A stretch of DNA of 64,000 nucleotides from Olsenella_K absiana. Lineage in GTDB: Bacteria > Actinomycetota > Coriobacteriia > Coriobacteriales > Atopobiaceae. The first letter of the stretch is position 1, and each line of letters opens with the position of its first letter. Shown in pieces: positions 44,504 to 53,823 of the stretch. The notes beneath the pieces were generated by a model, which worked only from the letters and a program-made list of their open reading frames with translations, was not told where the DNA came from and did not search any database. Where the stretch lies: contig NZ_JAZGJQ010000006.1 of assembly GCF_036408855.1 (NCBI RefSeq), positions 44,802-108,801 on the forward strand, written 5' to 3'. The position numbers were made by a program, and so were the translations under genes.

Positions 44504-46308
44504 GGGACGACCCGACGACGCCGGGCGCGCGGCGCAGGCCACTCGACGCCCGCGACCTCGACGCCTTCCAGTACCTCTTCTTCACGGGCAAGGGAGGCGT
44601 CGGCAAGACGAGCGTCTCCTGCGCCGTCGCGACGGCGCTCGCGGACTCCGGGGAGCGCGTCCTTCTCGTCACGACCGACCCGGCGTCCAACCTCGGGGAC
44701 GTCTTTGGGCAGCAGGTCGGGCGCGACCCCGTCCCCGCCCGCGACGTCCCCGGGCTCTGGCTCGAGGAGGTGGACCCCGTGCGCGAGGCGGCGGCCTACC
44801 GCGAGCGCGTGGTGGGGCCCTACAGAGGGATCCTTCCGGACGACGCGATCGCGAACATCGAGGAGCAGCTGTCGGGCTCCTGCACGGTGGAGATAGCCGC
44901 CTTCGACCGATTCGCGTGCCTGCTCGCCGACGAGGACGTCGCGAGCACCTACGACCACATCGTGTTCGACACGGCGCCGACCGGCCACACGCTGAGGATG
45001 CTCGAGCTGCCGAGCGCATGGACCTCGTTCCTCGACGAGAACACGACCGGCACCTCCTGCCTGGGGCAGCTGTCCGGCCTGGGCGACAGGCGCACGGACT
45101 ACCGACGCGCCATGGACGTGCTCAAGGACGAGAGCCGCTGCGCGCTCGTGCTCGTCTCGCGTCCGCAGCGGCTCTCGCTCGGTGAGGCGGCACGCTCCGC
45201 CCGCGAGCTCGGCGACTTCGGGATCCGTACGCGAATGCTCGTCGTGAACGGCTGCATCGAGGAGCCCGCGGACGAGACCGCGCGTGCCATGGCGGCCTCT
45301 CAGCGCGACGCGCTCGACCGGCTGCCGGAGGGGCTCCGCGACGTGGAGCGCCGCTGGGTCCCCCTCCGGGCCTTCGACGTCACTGGCGCGAGCAGCCTGC
45401 GCCGCCTCCTCTCCCCCGTCGACGCACCGTCCTACGAGGGCGGTTCGGCGGCGGTGCCGGCGTCTGCGACGGACGCGACGCAGACGGTCCCGTCGGAGCG
45501 CGCGCACGCCGCTCGACCGCAGCTCGCAAGCCTCGCCGACCTCACCTCCGACCTGCTCGCACGCGGTGTGCGCGTGGTGCTCACCATGGGCAAGGGCGGC
45601 GTCGGCAAGACGAGCGTCGCCGTCGAGGTGGCGCGCCGTCTCGCGGCAGCGGGAGAGCGCGTGCGACTCACCACGACCGACCCGGCCGACCACATCGCCG
45701 CCTTCGACCTCGAGGGGCTCGAGGTCTCCCACATCGACGAGGCCGCCGAGCTCGCGCGCTACAAGGAGGAGGTGCTCGCCAAGGCCCGCGAGACCATGGG
45801 GGCCGACGACCTCGCATACGTCGAGGAAGACCTCCGCTCGCCCTGCACCCAGGAGATCGCCACCTTCCGGGCGTTCGCGCGCATCGTCGAGCGCGCCGAC
45901 GAGGAGACCGTCGTCGTGGACACGGCCCCGACCGGCCACACGCTGCTCCTGCTGGGGAGCGCCCAGAGCCTCGCCAAGCAGATCGAGCACACCGGAGGGG
46001 ACGTCCCCCAGAGCGTCGTCGACCTCCTGCCCCGCCTGCGCGACCCGGCGCAGACGCAGATCGTCGTCGTGACGCTGCCGGAGGACACGCCCGTGCGGGA
46101 GGCGACGCGGCTGGTCGCCGACCTCGACCGCGCACGGATCCCGCACGGCTGGTGGGTCGTGAACCAGTGCCTCTCCCTCACGCAGACGTCCGACCCCGTG
46201 CTCGCCGCCCGCGCCGCGGCCGAGGCCCCCTGGGTCGAGCGGGCCCGGGAGCTCTCGGCCGGAAGGCTCGTCGGCATCCCCTGGGACGCCAGCGGCAAGG
46301 TCGGCTAG
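44494..46308 (+). CDS. arsA: Arsenical pump-driving ATPase ArsA
   Basis: A 604-residue two-domain ATPase that energises arsenite efflux through ArsB or Acr3. Two deviant Walker A motifs are present (FFTGKGGVGKTS in the first half, LTMGKGGVGKTS in the second), each followed by the signal DTAPTGHT. Metal-site cysteines are seen in LSGSCTVEIAAF, TGTSCLGQL and RSPCTQEIATF. The start ATG lies inside the arsD 3' end. The partner membrane pump is not in the window; downstream is the convergent copper ATPase. Confidence 0.95.
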   Translation: MLLGDDPTTPGARRRPLDARDLDAFQYLFFTGKGGVGKTSVSCAVATALADSGERVLLVTTDPASNLGDVFGQQVGRDPVPARDVPGLWLEEVDPVREAAAYRERVVGPYRGILPDDAIANIEEQLSGSCTVEIAAFDRFACLLADEDVASTYDHIVFDTAPTGHTLRMLELPSAWTSFLDENTTGTSCLGQLSGLGDRRTDYRRAMDVLKDESRCALVLVSRPQRLSLGEAARSARELGDFGIRTRMLVVNGCIEEPADETARAMAASQRDALDRLPEGLRDVERRWVPLRAFDVTGASSLRRLLSPVDAPSYEGGSAAVPASATDATQTVPSERAHAARPQLASLADLTSDLLARGVRVVLTMGKGGVGKTSVAVEVARRLAAAGERVRLTTTDPADHIAAFDLEGLEVSHIDEAAELARYKEEVLAKARETMGADDLAYVEEDLRSPCTQEIATFRAFARIVERADEETVVVDTAPTGHTLLLLGSAQSLAKQIEHTGGDVPQSVVDLLPRLRDPAQTQIVVVTLPEDTPVREATRLVADLDRARIPHGWWVVNQCLSLTQTSDPVLAARAAAEAPWVERARELSAGRLVGIPWDASGKVG

Positions 46309-46318
46309 GGTCCCCCGG

Positions 46319-46531
46319 CTACGCCTCCACCTCGGCGGCGTAGCCGGCGTCCTTCACGGCCGCCACGAGCTGGTCGTCCTTCACGAGCAGGCCTGCGTCC
46401 AGCGTGGCCTCGCCCTTGTCGAGCGATACGGCCACGTTGCTCACGCCCCTGACGCCCGAAAGCGCCTCGGTCACGTGCGCCACGCAGTGCTCGCACATCA
46501 TTCCCTCCACCTTGAGCTTGACGGACCTCAT
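46319..46531 (-). CDS. Possible internally started CopZ-like copper chaperone
   Basis: In the same frame as copA, an ATG at 46531 has AAGGGAGAG six bases upstream and would give a free 70-residue HMA protein (MRSVKLKVEGMMCEHC...), the usual size of CopZ. Independent translation would produce both the fused domain and a soluble chaperone from one gene. This is inferred from the start signal alone. Confidence 0.4.
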   Translation of the reverse strand: MRSVKLKVEGMMCEHCVAHVTEALSGVRGVSNVAVSLDKGEATLDAGLLVKDDQLVAAVKDAGYAAEVEA

Positions 46532-49018
46532 GTCGATCTCTCCCTTCTTGGCGGGGCCGGACGTGGCCCCGTGGCCACCCGTGGTCCTGGACCCCTCTGA
46601 ATCCCCATCCTGTGCCTGGGCGCCCTCCTGGGCCTGCGCCCCGGCGGGCGCCTTTCCGGCCTGGGTGAGCGCGGGCTCCGCGCCCCCGGCCGGCTGCCCG
46701 GCGGCGCTCGGCTCGCTCGGCCTCCAGCCGCGCAGGCGCAGCGCGTTGCTCACCACGAACACGCTGGAGAAGCCCATCGCCGCCGCGCCGATCATCGGGT
46801 TGAGCGTGACGCCCCAGGGCGCGAGCACGCCGACGGCGACGGGTATGCAGATGACGTTGTAGAACAGCGCCCAGAACAGGTTCTGCTTGATGTTGCGCAT
46901 GGTCGCGCGGCTGAGCTCGATGGCGGTCGCGACGTCGGCCGGGTCGGAGTGCTGCAGCACGACGTCCGCCGAGGACTTCGCGACGTCCGTGCCCGCCCCG
47001 ATGGCGATGCCGACCTCGGCGCGCGCCAGCGCCGGGGCGTCGTTGATGCCGTCGCCGACCATGGCCACGACCTCGCCGGCCTCCTGCAGGCGCCTGACCT
47101 CCCCCTCCTTCTGGTCGGGCAGGACGCCGGCTATGACCTCGTCGACGCCGACCTGGCGCGCGACCGCGCGGGCGGTCTTTGCCTGGTCGCCCGTGAGCAG
47201 CAACGTCCTCACGCCCATGGAGCGCAGGCGCTCGATGGCGCGCCGGCTCGTGGGCTTGACCACGTCGGCGACGCCGATCACGCCGAGGGGACGGCCGTCC
47301 GCGGCGAAGTAGAGCGGGGTCTTGGCGTCCGCGGCCATGCGGTCGGCCGCGGCCTGGAGGGCGGAGATGTCCACGCCGCGCTGGCCCATCAGGCGGGCGT
47401 TACCGGCGAGCACGTGGTAGCCCGCGACGGTGCCGGCCAGGCCGCCGCCCGCGACCTGCTCGAAGTCCTCGACGTCCGCCTCGTCCGCGACGTCGCTCTC
47501 CGCGGCATAGCCCACGACGGCCCTGGCGAGCGGATGCTCGCTCTTGCGCTCGAGGGCGGAGGCGAGGCCGACGAGCTCGTCTGCCTCGACGCCGGGGGCG
47601 AGCTCGACGTCGGTCACGCGGGGGGCGCCCTCGGTGATGGTGCCGGTCTTGTCCAGCACGACGGTGGTGACCTTGCAGGCCGTCTCGAGCGAGGTCGCGT
47701 CCTTGATCAGGATGCCGTTCTTGGCCCCACGGCCGGTGCCGACCATGATCGCCGTGGGGGTCGCGAGGCCGAGCGCGCAGGGGCAGCTGATGACCAGCAC
47801 GCTGATGGCGTGGGTCAGCGCCAGCGCGACGTCGCCGGGGGCGAGCAGGGCGACCCAGGCCACGAAGGTGGCCGCGGCAATCGCAAGGACGACGGGCACG
47901 AAGACGGCGGCGATCCTGTCGGCGAAGCGCTCGATCGGGGCCTTGGAGCTCGTGGCCTCGTCCACAAGGCGGATGATGCCGGCCAGCGCGGTGTCGTCGC
48001 CGACGGCGCAGGCGCGCATCCTGAACCAGCCGCCGCGGGTGACGGTCGCACCCGTGACCTTGTCGCCCGCGACCTTCTCGACGGGGATGGGCTCGCCGGT
48101 GATGGCGGACTCGTCGATCGCGGCGGTGCCCTCGGTGACGACGCCGTCGACGGGCACGGACTCGCCGGTGCGCACCACGAGGGTGTCGCCGACGACGACC
48201 TCGTCGGTGGGGACGACGAGCTCGGCCCCGTCGCGGACGACCGTCGCCTGCTTGGGGGCGAGGTTCATGAGGTCGCTGATGGCGTCGGTGGTCTTGAGCT
48301 TGGCGCGCGCCTCGAAGTACTTTCCGAGCGTGATGAGGGCCAAGATCATGCCCGCCGAGTCGAAGTACAGGTTGTGCATGTCGGCGTGCGCGGCCTCGAG
48401 GTCGCCCGCGCCCAGCGCGAGAGCCATGCCGTAGAGCATCACGACGGACCAGGCGAACGACGCGCCCGAGCCCACGGCGATCAAGGAGTCCATGTTGGGC
48501 GAGAGGTGCGCCAGGGTGCGGAAGCCCGTCACGAAGTAGTGCCGGTTGGTGAGGATCACGAGCGACGCGAGGACGAACTGGGTGAATGCGTCGGCCATCA
48601 TCCCCTGCATGCCCGAGAGGCCCGGGACCTCCGGCCAGCCGAGCATGGGGCCCATGGCGAGGTAGAACAGCGGGACCGAGAAGACCGCGGAGGCCACGAG
48701 CTGGCGGAGCTTCTCGTCGAGCGCCTTGCAGGCGCTGGCCTGCGAGGCGTTCTCGGCACTCTCGAGCTCGTGGGTGCCGCCCGCGGCAGGGGCAGCCGGG
48801 CCGTGGGGGTGGCGCGGGGTCGCGCCGTAGCCGGCCTTCTCGACGGCGGCGACCACGGCGTCCGCCGTGGCGGCCGCCCCGTCGTAGTCGACCTCCATCG
48901 AGTTCTTGAGCAGGTTGACGCTTGCCTCGCTCACGCCGTCGACGGCCGAGGCCGCCTTCTGCACGCGCGCGGAGCACGAGGCGCACGTCATCCCCGTGAT
49001 GTCGAACGTTTCCTTCAT
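46319..49018 (-). CDS. copA: Copper-translocating P1B-type ATPase with C-terminal CopZ-like domain
   Basis: Exports Cu(I) across the membrane, 899 residues. An N-terminal HMA domain (GMTCASC, Cys 12 and 15) is followed by membrane helices, TGEP, the metal-site ISCPCALG, the phosphorylated Asp in DKTGT, SEHPLA and GDGINDAPAL. After the last helices a Gly/Ala/Gln-rich linker leads to a second HMA domain (GMMCEHCVAHV, about residues 830-899), a position where CopA normally has none. AAGGG precedes the ATG at 49018. A CsoR-type operator lies 26 bases upstream. Confidence 0.95.
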   Translation of the reverse strand: MKETFDITGMTCASCSARVQKAASAVDGVSEASVNLLKNSMEVDYDGAAATADAVVAAVEKAGYGATPRHPHGPAAPAAGGTHELESAENASQASACKALDEKLRQLVASAVFSVPLFYLAMGPMLGWPEVPGLSGMQGMMADAFTQFVLASLVILTNRHYFVTGFRTLAHLSPNMDSLIAVGSGASFAWSVVMLYGMALALGAGDLEAAHADMHNLYFDSAGMILALITLGKYFEARAKLKTTDAISDLMNLAPKQATVVRDGAELVVPTDEVVVGDTLVVRTGESVPVDGVVTEGTAAIDESAITGEPIPVEKVAGDKVTGATVTRGGWFRMRACAVGDDTALAGIIRLVDEATSSKAPIERFADRIAAVFVPVVLAIAAATFVAWVALLAPGDVALALTHAISVLVISCPCALGLATPTAIMVGTGRGAKNGILIKDATSLETACKVTTVVLDKTGTITEGAPRVTDVELAPGVEADELVGLASALERKSEHPLARAVVGYAAESDVADEADVEDFEQVAGGGLAGTVAGYHVLAGNARLMGQRGVDISALQAAADRMAADAKTPLYFAADGRPLGVIGVADVVKPTSRRAIERLRSMGVRTLLLTGDQAKTARAVARQVGVDEVIAGVLPDQKEGEVRRLQEAGEVVAMVGDGINDAPALARAEVGIAIGAGTDVAKSSADVVLQHSDPADVATAIELSRATMRNIKQNLFWALFYNVICIPVAVGVLAPWGVTLNPMIGAAAMGFSSVFVVSNALRLRGWRPSEPSAAGQPAGGAEPALTQAGKAPAGAQAQEGAQAQDGDSEGSRTTGGHGATSGPAKKGEIDMRSVKLKVEGMMCEHCVAHVTEALSGVRGVSNVAVSLDKGEATLDAGLLVKDDQLVAAVKDAGYAAEVEA

Positions 49019-49043
49019 CTGCGTGCCCTTCCTTCGTACGTAT

Positions 49044-49060
49044 ATACCATAGTGGGGTAT
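49044..49060. promoter_or_regulatory. CsoR-type operator upstream of copA
   Basis: ATACC-N7-GGTAT, an inverted repeat 26 bases before the copA start. The same arms and spacer occur upstream of csoR (49491-49513). The sequence is close to known CsoR operators. Confidence 0.65.
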
Positions 49061-49134
49061 GCTAGGTCGCTGCGAGGCCCAAGTCCCGGAGGCGGGCCTG
49101 CGCCCGCCTCCGCGCCGGCCCCTCCGCCGACCCC

Positions 49135-49455
49135 CTACATGAACTTCTTGAAGAGCCTCATGAGCTCGTCTATGACCGCGGTGTCGCCGTCGCGGATGTC
49201 CTCCACGACGCAGGTCTCGAGGTGGTCGCGCATGACCTCGCGCGAGATGGCCTTCACCGCGCTCTCCACGGCCGCGAGCTGGGTCAGCACGTCGCCGCAG
49301 TAGCGGTCCTCGTCCACCATGGCCTTGATGCCGTTGAGCTGGCCGATCACGCGGTTGCAGCGGCAGGTCACGTCGTGCTTCAGCTCCTCCGAGCGCGGCG
49401 TGCGCTTGAGGTGCGCACACGTGGCGCACTCCTTCTTGCCCTCGTCTTCCGCCAT
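49135..49455 (-). CDS. csoR: Copper-sensing repressor CsoR
   Basis: A 106-residue CsoR/RcnR-family repressor that releases DNA when Cu(I) binds. The metal triad is C53-H78-C82, with spacing 25 and 4 exactly as in characterised CsoR (YCGDVLTQLAAVESAVKAIS, then DHLETC). The N-terminal 20 residues add three more cysteines (ECATCAHLK... CRC), which are outside the usual site. GGGGGAGA precedes the ATG. It lies upstream of copA on the same strand, each gene with its own matching operator. Confidence 0.93.
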   Translation of the reverse strand: MAEDEGKKECATCAHLKRTPRSEELKHDVTCRCNRVIGQLNGIKAMVDEDRYCGDVLTQLAAVESAVKAISREVMRDHLETCVVEDIRDGDTAVIDELMRLFKKFM

Positions 49456-49490
49456 CTCTCCCCCTCCTGGGCCTCGTCCGCAGTAGCCAC

Positions 49491-49513
49491 TATATACCCC
49501 TATGAGGTATATA
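49491..49513. promoter_or_regulatory. CsoR-type operator upstream of csoR
   Basis: TATATACC-N7-GGTATATA: perfect 8-base arms (49491-49498 and 49506-49513) around CCTATGA. It is 36 bases upstream of the csoR start and shares ATACC-N7-GGTAT with the copA site, indicating autoregulation. Confidence 0.75.
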
Positions 49514-49530
49514 GCAACATCTCGGCGAAC

Positions 49531-52392
49531 CTACTCCACCACCACCTGGGCGCTGCTGCCCTCGAGCGTCTTTGACACCTCGATCCTCCGGTCGATGCGC
49601 TTCTCCAGCTCCTCCACGTGGCTGATGATCCCCACCAGGCAGTCGCCCGAGGCGAGCTCCGCGAGCACCTGCATGACCAGCTCGAGCGACTCGGGGTCGA
49701 GCGACCCGAAGCCCTCGTCGATGAAGACGGTGTCAAGGTGCATGCCGCCGGCCTGCTGCTGGGCGTAGTCGGAGAGCCCGAGCGCCAGCGAGAGCGAGGC
49801 CTCGAAGGTCTCGCCGCCCGAGAGCGAGCTCACCGGGCGGCGCTTGCCCGTGGCGTAATCGATCACGTCGAGCGAGAGCCCGCCCTTGCCGCGGCTCTCG
49901 CCCTCGGTGTTGCGCACGAGCTCGAAGTGGCCGTCCGACATGACCGTGAGCCTGCGGTTGGCGCAGATGATCACCTGGTCGAAGTAGAACCCGAGGACGT
50001 AGCGCTCGAAGGAGATGTGGTTGGTGCCGCTGCCGCGCCCGCGGGCGACGTCGGCGATCACCTGCGCCGACCTGGCGCGCGCCTCGAGCGCGGGCAGGCC
50101 CTCCGCGAGCGAGGAGAGCTCGGCGAGGAGCCCCTCGTTCTTCTCGCGGCGCGCGTATGCGGCCCTCAGGGCCTGCTCGAGGTGGCGCTGGCGCGCCTCG
50201 GCCTTGATCGTGGCCTCCTTGAGCACCGAGAGCCGCTCCTTCACGGTCGCCTCGCTGGCCCCGAGCTCCTCGAGGCGCTTGGCGCGGGCGTCGAGAAGGA
50301 CCTCGGCGGCCGCGACGTCCTGCTCGGCGGCGTTGTGCGCGCCGCGCGCCGCCTCGAGGGCGCCCTCGACGGCGGCGACCTCCTTGCGCACGGACTCGAG
50401 CTGCTCTGTCGCCTCCTCGCGCGAGGGGTACTCGAGGCTTCCGCCGAGCTCGTCGAGGGCCGCCTCGGCGCGGGCCTCGGCCCCAGCCTCGGCGGTGGCG
50501 GCCGTGGAGGCGTCGGCGAGGTCGCTGCGCGCTTCGAGGAGGTCCGCCTCGTCGGCCTTGAGCGACTCCTGGTAGCCCCTCACGCGCTCGAGCCTGTCGG
50601 CGAGGTCGGACTCGCGCACGCCGAGCGTGCGCGTGCGGTGCGCGACCTCCCCCCGCTCGGCCGCGAGCGCGGCGCGCAGGGGCTCGGCGACCCCGGCCTG
50701 CGAGCCGGCCTCGTCCGTCTTCGCGGCGGCCCCCTCGGCCGCAGCGACGGCCTCCGGTCCCAGCAGGCCCGTGGCGCACGCGCGCAGCGCCCTCGTGCGC
50801 TCCCGCACGCTCGCCCTCAGGCTGAGGTACTCGTTCTGGCGGCGCTCGAGCTCCTCGCGAGCCCGGCGCTGGGCGGCGCGCGTGGCCTCGAGGGCGCCGG
50901 CGTCCGGCGCGCTCTGCGCCGGACGTGCGGGGCGCGGATGCGCGAGCGAGCCGCACACGGGACAGGGCTCGCCCTCCCTGAGCTGGGAGGCGACGAAGGC
51001 CGCGTCGTTGGCGACGAGGTCGGAGAAGGCCTGGTCCGCCGCCGCGGTCGCGCGCGCCTCCGCCTCCCGCGCGCCGTCCACCCTCTCCGCCGCCGGTGCG
51101 AGGCCTGCCTCGGCCTCCGCGAGCGCCGCGGCGTCCGCCAGGGCTGCGTCGAGGCGCCCCTCGAGCTGGGTGGACGCGGCGAGTTCCGAGGTCGTCCGCG
51201 CGAGCTCCGCCTCCACCCCCTCGTCCGCCGCGATCCGGGCGCGCGCGTCCTTGACACGCTCCTCGAGCCCCCCGACGCGAGCCCCGAGCTCCTCCGCGCG
51301 CGCCTGCGCGGCGCGCCTGCGCTCGCGCGCCTGCGCGACGGCGGCGCGCCTGCGCTCGAGCTCGTCGTAGCGCGGCAGCGCCCGCGCGAGCTCCCCCTCG
51401 CGGGCGACGAGGTCGTGGTGGCGCCCGTCGTGCTCCCGAGCGGCCTTCGCGAGCGCCTCGGCGGCACGCGACTCCGCCTGGCGGGCGGCGTCCAGCCTCG
51501 CGCGGGCGGCGCGCAGCTCGCGCACCGCGCCCACGGCCTCCTGCGCCTCGCGCTCGCGGTCGTGGGCCGCCTGGGCCTCCCGCTTGGCCTCCCCCATGGC
51601 GGCCGTGACGTCGAGCTCGTCCCCGCGCTCGGCCTCGACCAGCGCGCCGAGCGCCTCCACGCAGGCGTCGGCGTCGAGCTCGGGCCGCTCCCCCACGAGG
51701 ACCCTCAGGCCCCGGTCGTGGTCGAGCTCGGCGTCCTGCACGTCCACGCGGGCGACGGCGGCCGAGAAGTCCGCGCGCGCCCGCGCGAGCGCCTCGGCGG
51801 AGGAGCGCGCGCCCGCCGCGAGCTCGGACTCGAGCCGGTCGAGCTCCTCGGTGCCGAAGATCTTGCGCAGGACCCCCTCGCGCGCGTCCGGGTCCGCGTT
51901 GAGCAGCTCGCGGAACGCCCCCTGGGCGATCATCGTGACCTGCCGGAACTGGTTGTAGTCGAGGCCGAGGAGCCCCGTGACCTCGCGATCGACCGCCTTG
52001 GTCCCGCTGGCCAGCACCTCCTCCCCCGAGGTAAGCGTGGCCACCGCGGCCCTGCTCACCAAGGCGGAGGCCCCCTGAGTGCGCCGGCGCCTCTCGAGCA
52101 TCTGCTGCGGCGCCCTGGTCACGCTGTAGGTGCGCCCCGCGTGCTCGAAGTCGAGGGTCACGCTCGTGGGCGCGTCCGCCGGCGAGAAGTCGCTCCTGAG
52201 CGTCGTCACGTCGCGGCCGCCCGACGCCCGCCCGAACAGGGCGTAGGCGATCGCGTCGAAGACCATCGTCTTGCCCGCCCCGGTGTCCCCGTATATCAGG
52301 AACAGACCCCGGTCGCCGAAGCGCGAGAAGTCGAGCTCCTGCCTCTTGGCGTAGGGCCCGAAGGCCTCCATGGTCAGCCTCAGCGGTCTCAT
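49531..52392 (-). CDS. sbcC: SbcC exonuclease subunit (SMC-like ATPase)
   Basis: The Rad50-like partner of SbcD, 953 residues, in a complex that opens hairpins and blocked DNA ends. Walker A GDTGAGKT is near residue 35, long coiled coils follow, with the zinc hook EPCPVCGS in the middle, and the C-terminal ABC signature SSLSGGETFEASLSLALGLS with Walker B VFIDEGFGSLDPE. The ATG at 52392 overlaps the sbcD stop by four bases (ATGA). The coiled-coil part is very Ala/Arg/Glu-rich. Confidence 0.94.
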   Translation of the reverse strand: MRPLRLTMEAFGPYAKRQELDFSRFGDRGLFLIYGDTGAGKTMVFDAIAYALFGRASGGRDVTTLRSDFSPADAPTSVTLDFEHAGRTYSVTRAPQQMLERRRRTQGASALVSRAAVATLTSGEEVLASGTKAVDREVTGLLGLDYNQFRQVTMIAQGAFRELLNADPDAREGVLRKIFGTEELDRLESELAAGARSSAEALARARADFSAAVARVDVQDAELDHDRGLRVLVGERPELDADACVEALGALVEAERGDELDVTAAMGEAKREAQAAHDREREAQEAVGAVRELRAARARLDAARQAESRAAEALAKAAREHDGRHHDLVAREGELARALPRYDELERRRAAVAQARERRRAAQARAEELGARVGGLEERVKDARARIAADEGVEAELARTTSELAASTQLEGRLDAALADAAALAEAEAGLAPAAERVDGAREAEARATAAADQAFSDLVANDAAFVASQLREGEPCPVCGSLAHPRPARPAQSAPDAGALEATRAAQRRAREELERRQNEYLSLRASVRERTRALRACATGLLGPEAVAAAEGAAAKTDEAGSQAGVAEPLRAALAAERGEVAHRTRTLGVRESDLADRLERVRGYQESLKADEADLLEARSDLADASTAATAEAGAEARAEAALDELGGSLEYPSREEATEQLESVRKEVAAVEGALEAARGAHNAAEQDVAAAEVLLDARAKRLEELGASEATVKERLSVLKEATIKAEARQRHLEQALRAAYARREKNEGLLAELSSLAEGLPALEARARSAQVIADVARGRGSGTNHISFERYVLGFYFDQVIICANRRLTVMSDGHFELVRNTEGESRGKGGLSLDVIDYATGKRRPVSSLSGGETFEASLSLALGLSDYAQQQAGGMHLDTVFIDEGFGSLDPESLELVMQVLAELASGDCLVGIISHVEELEKRIDRRIEVSKTLEGSSAQVVVE

Positions 52393-53630
52393 GCGCGCTC
52401 TTCTCCCCCCATGACACGGTCGAAGGCCTCCCGCACGAGGGCGGCCTCCTCCTCGCTCGGCTGCCTTCCCGCCTGCTCCGAGAAGAACTGCGAGAAGAGC
52501 TCCTGCATGCTGCGGCCCGTGACCTCGGCGTCCGGGGTCGTGGCCCCCGCCGCCCGGGTGATGGAGTTGTCGAAGGTCACCTGCTCGAGGTTGGGCCAGA
52601 CGTGGCGCAGGCGCGCCACCACGTCGAGCGCCGAGTCGTCGGTGACGATGGCGCGGACGTAGTCGAGCCGCTCCGCCTCCGGCTCCGCCTGGGCCCGCGC
52701 GACCAGCTCGTCGAGCGAGCCGCGCTCCGCCCTGAAGTCGTGGAGCGGGCGGACCGGCCGGAGCCTCACGCCGACGCCGGGCGCGGAGGCCGTGGGCGCG
52801 GGCTGCAAGGCGGGCGTGGGGGCGAAGTGCTTGCCGCGCGGCGCCGCCTGGGCCACAGGCGCGCCCACGTCGACGACGGCGAACGACTTCTGCTGCACGA
52901 TCTCCGAGCTCGAGAGCTTGAGCGGGCTGCCCGCGTAGCGGCAAGTGTCGCGCCCCACCCGCTGCGGGCGGTGCACGTGCCCGAGGGCGACGTAGTCGAA
53001 GCCGTCGAAGGCGGAGAAGTCCACGTTGTCGAGGGTGCCGAGCGAGAGCCGCTCTGAGTCGCTGCGCTCGGGCGAGGCTCCGCCGCAGGTCACGAACTGG
53101 TGCGCCACGCACACGTTGGGCCCGCGCGAGAACTCCGGCAGGCCGCGGACGTGGTCGAGCACGAACCTGAGCGCGGTGTCGTAGCCCACTACCCCCGAGG
53201 CGTCGAGGCCCAGGCGCTGGGCCCAGGCGCGCACGTCCGCCGGCCTCACGAAGGGGACGAGCCAGAAGGTGGCGCCGTCCACCTCCACGTGGACCACCTC
53301 GCCGGTGAGCTCGCCCGCGATGTAGACGCGCTTGTCGGCAGCGAACGTCGCGCCGTAGGCGAGGCGCGCCCCGGAGTCGTGGTTGCCGCTCACCACCAGC
53401 GTGTGGACGCCCCGACCCGCCATGAGCCGCAGGAAGGCGTCCCACTGGCGCAGGGCCGCCTCGCTCGGGTTGGGGCTGTCGAAGACGTCGCCGGCGACGA
53501 CGAGGGCGCTCGCGTCCTCGCTCTCCACGACGCCCGCCAGCTCGTCGAGGACGTAGGCGAGGTCCTCCTCGAGGGGCATCTGCGCGAGCCTCCTGCCCAG
53601 GTGGAGGTCGGCGGTGTGTACGAAGCGCAT
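52389..53630 (-). CDS. sbcD: SbcD exonuclease subunit (Mre11-like nuclease)
   Basis: A 413-residue metallo-phosphoesterase nuclease. Metal-ligand motifs are MRFVHTADLHLGRR, VAGDVFDSPNPS, VSGNHDSG, VAHQFVTCGG and ALGHVHRPQ. The ATG at 53630 follows AGAGGT and the protein opens directly with the nuclease fold; a much longer upstream frame is not supported. The C-terminal part contains a variable Pro/Ala-rich region before the SbcC-binding segment. It is cotranscribed with sbcC. Confidence 0.94.
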   Translation of the reverse strand: MRFVHTADLHLGRRLAQMPLEEDLAYVLDELAGVVESEDASALVVAGDVFDSPNPSEAALRQWDAFLRLMAGRGVHTLVVSGNHDSGARLAYGATFAADKRVYIAGELTGEVVHVEVDGATFWLVPFVRPADVRAWAQRLGLDASGVVGYDTALRFVLDHVRGLPEFSRGPNVCVAHQFVTCGGASPERSDSERLSLGTLDNVDFSAFDGFDYVALGHVHRPQRVGRDTCRYAGSPLKLSSSEIVQQKSFAVVDVGAPVAQAAPRGKHFAPTPALQPAPTASAPGVGVRLRPVRPLHDFRAERGSLDELVARAQAEPEAERLDYVRAIVTDDSALDVVARLRHVWPNLEQVTFDNSITRAAGATTPDAEVTGRSMQELFSQFFSEQAGRQPSEEEAALVREAFDRVMGGEERA

Positions 53631-53823
53631 GTCTGTCACCTCTCTCGCGGGCGCAGGCGCCGGCTCGGCCGGGGCGTGCCCAGAATCAGATGGTACTCCC
53701 CGAGGGCGTGGGGCACCCCGCCGAAGACGCGAAGGAGGGCCCCGGCCGGGACCCTCCTCGAAGCCCTTCTCCCACCCGCGCGGGGCGGGCCCACGCGCGG
53801 GGGGCACCCCCGCGCCGGCGGCT

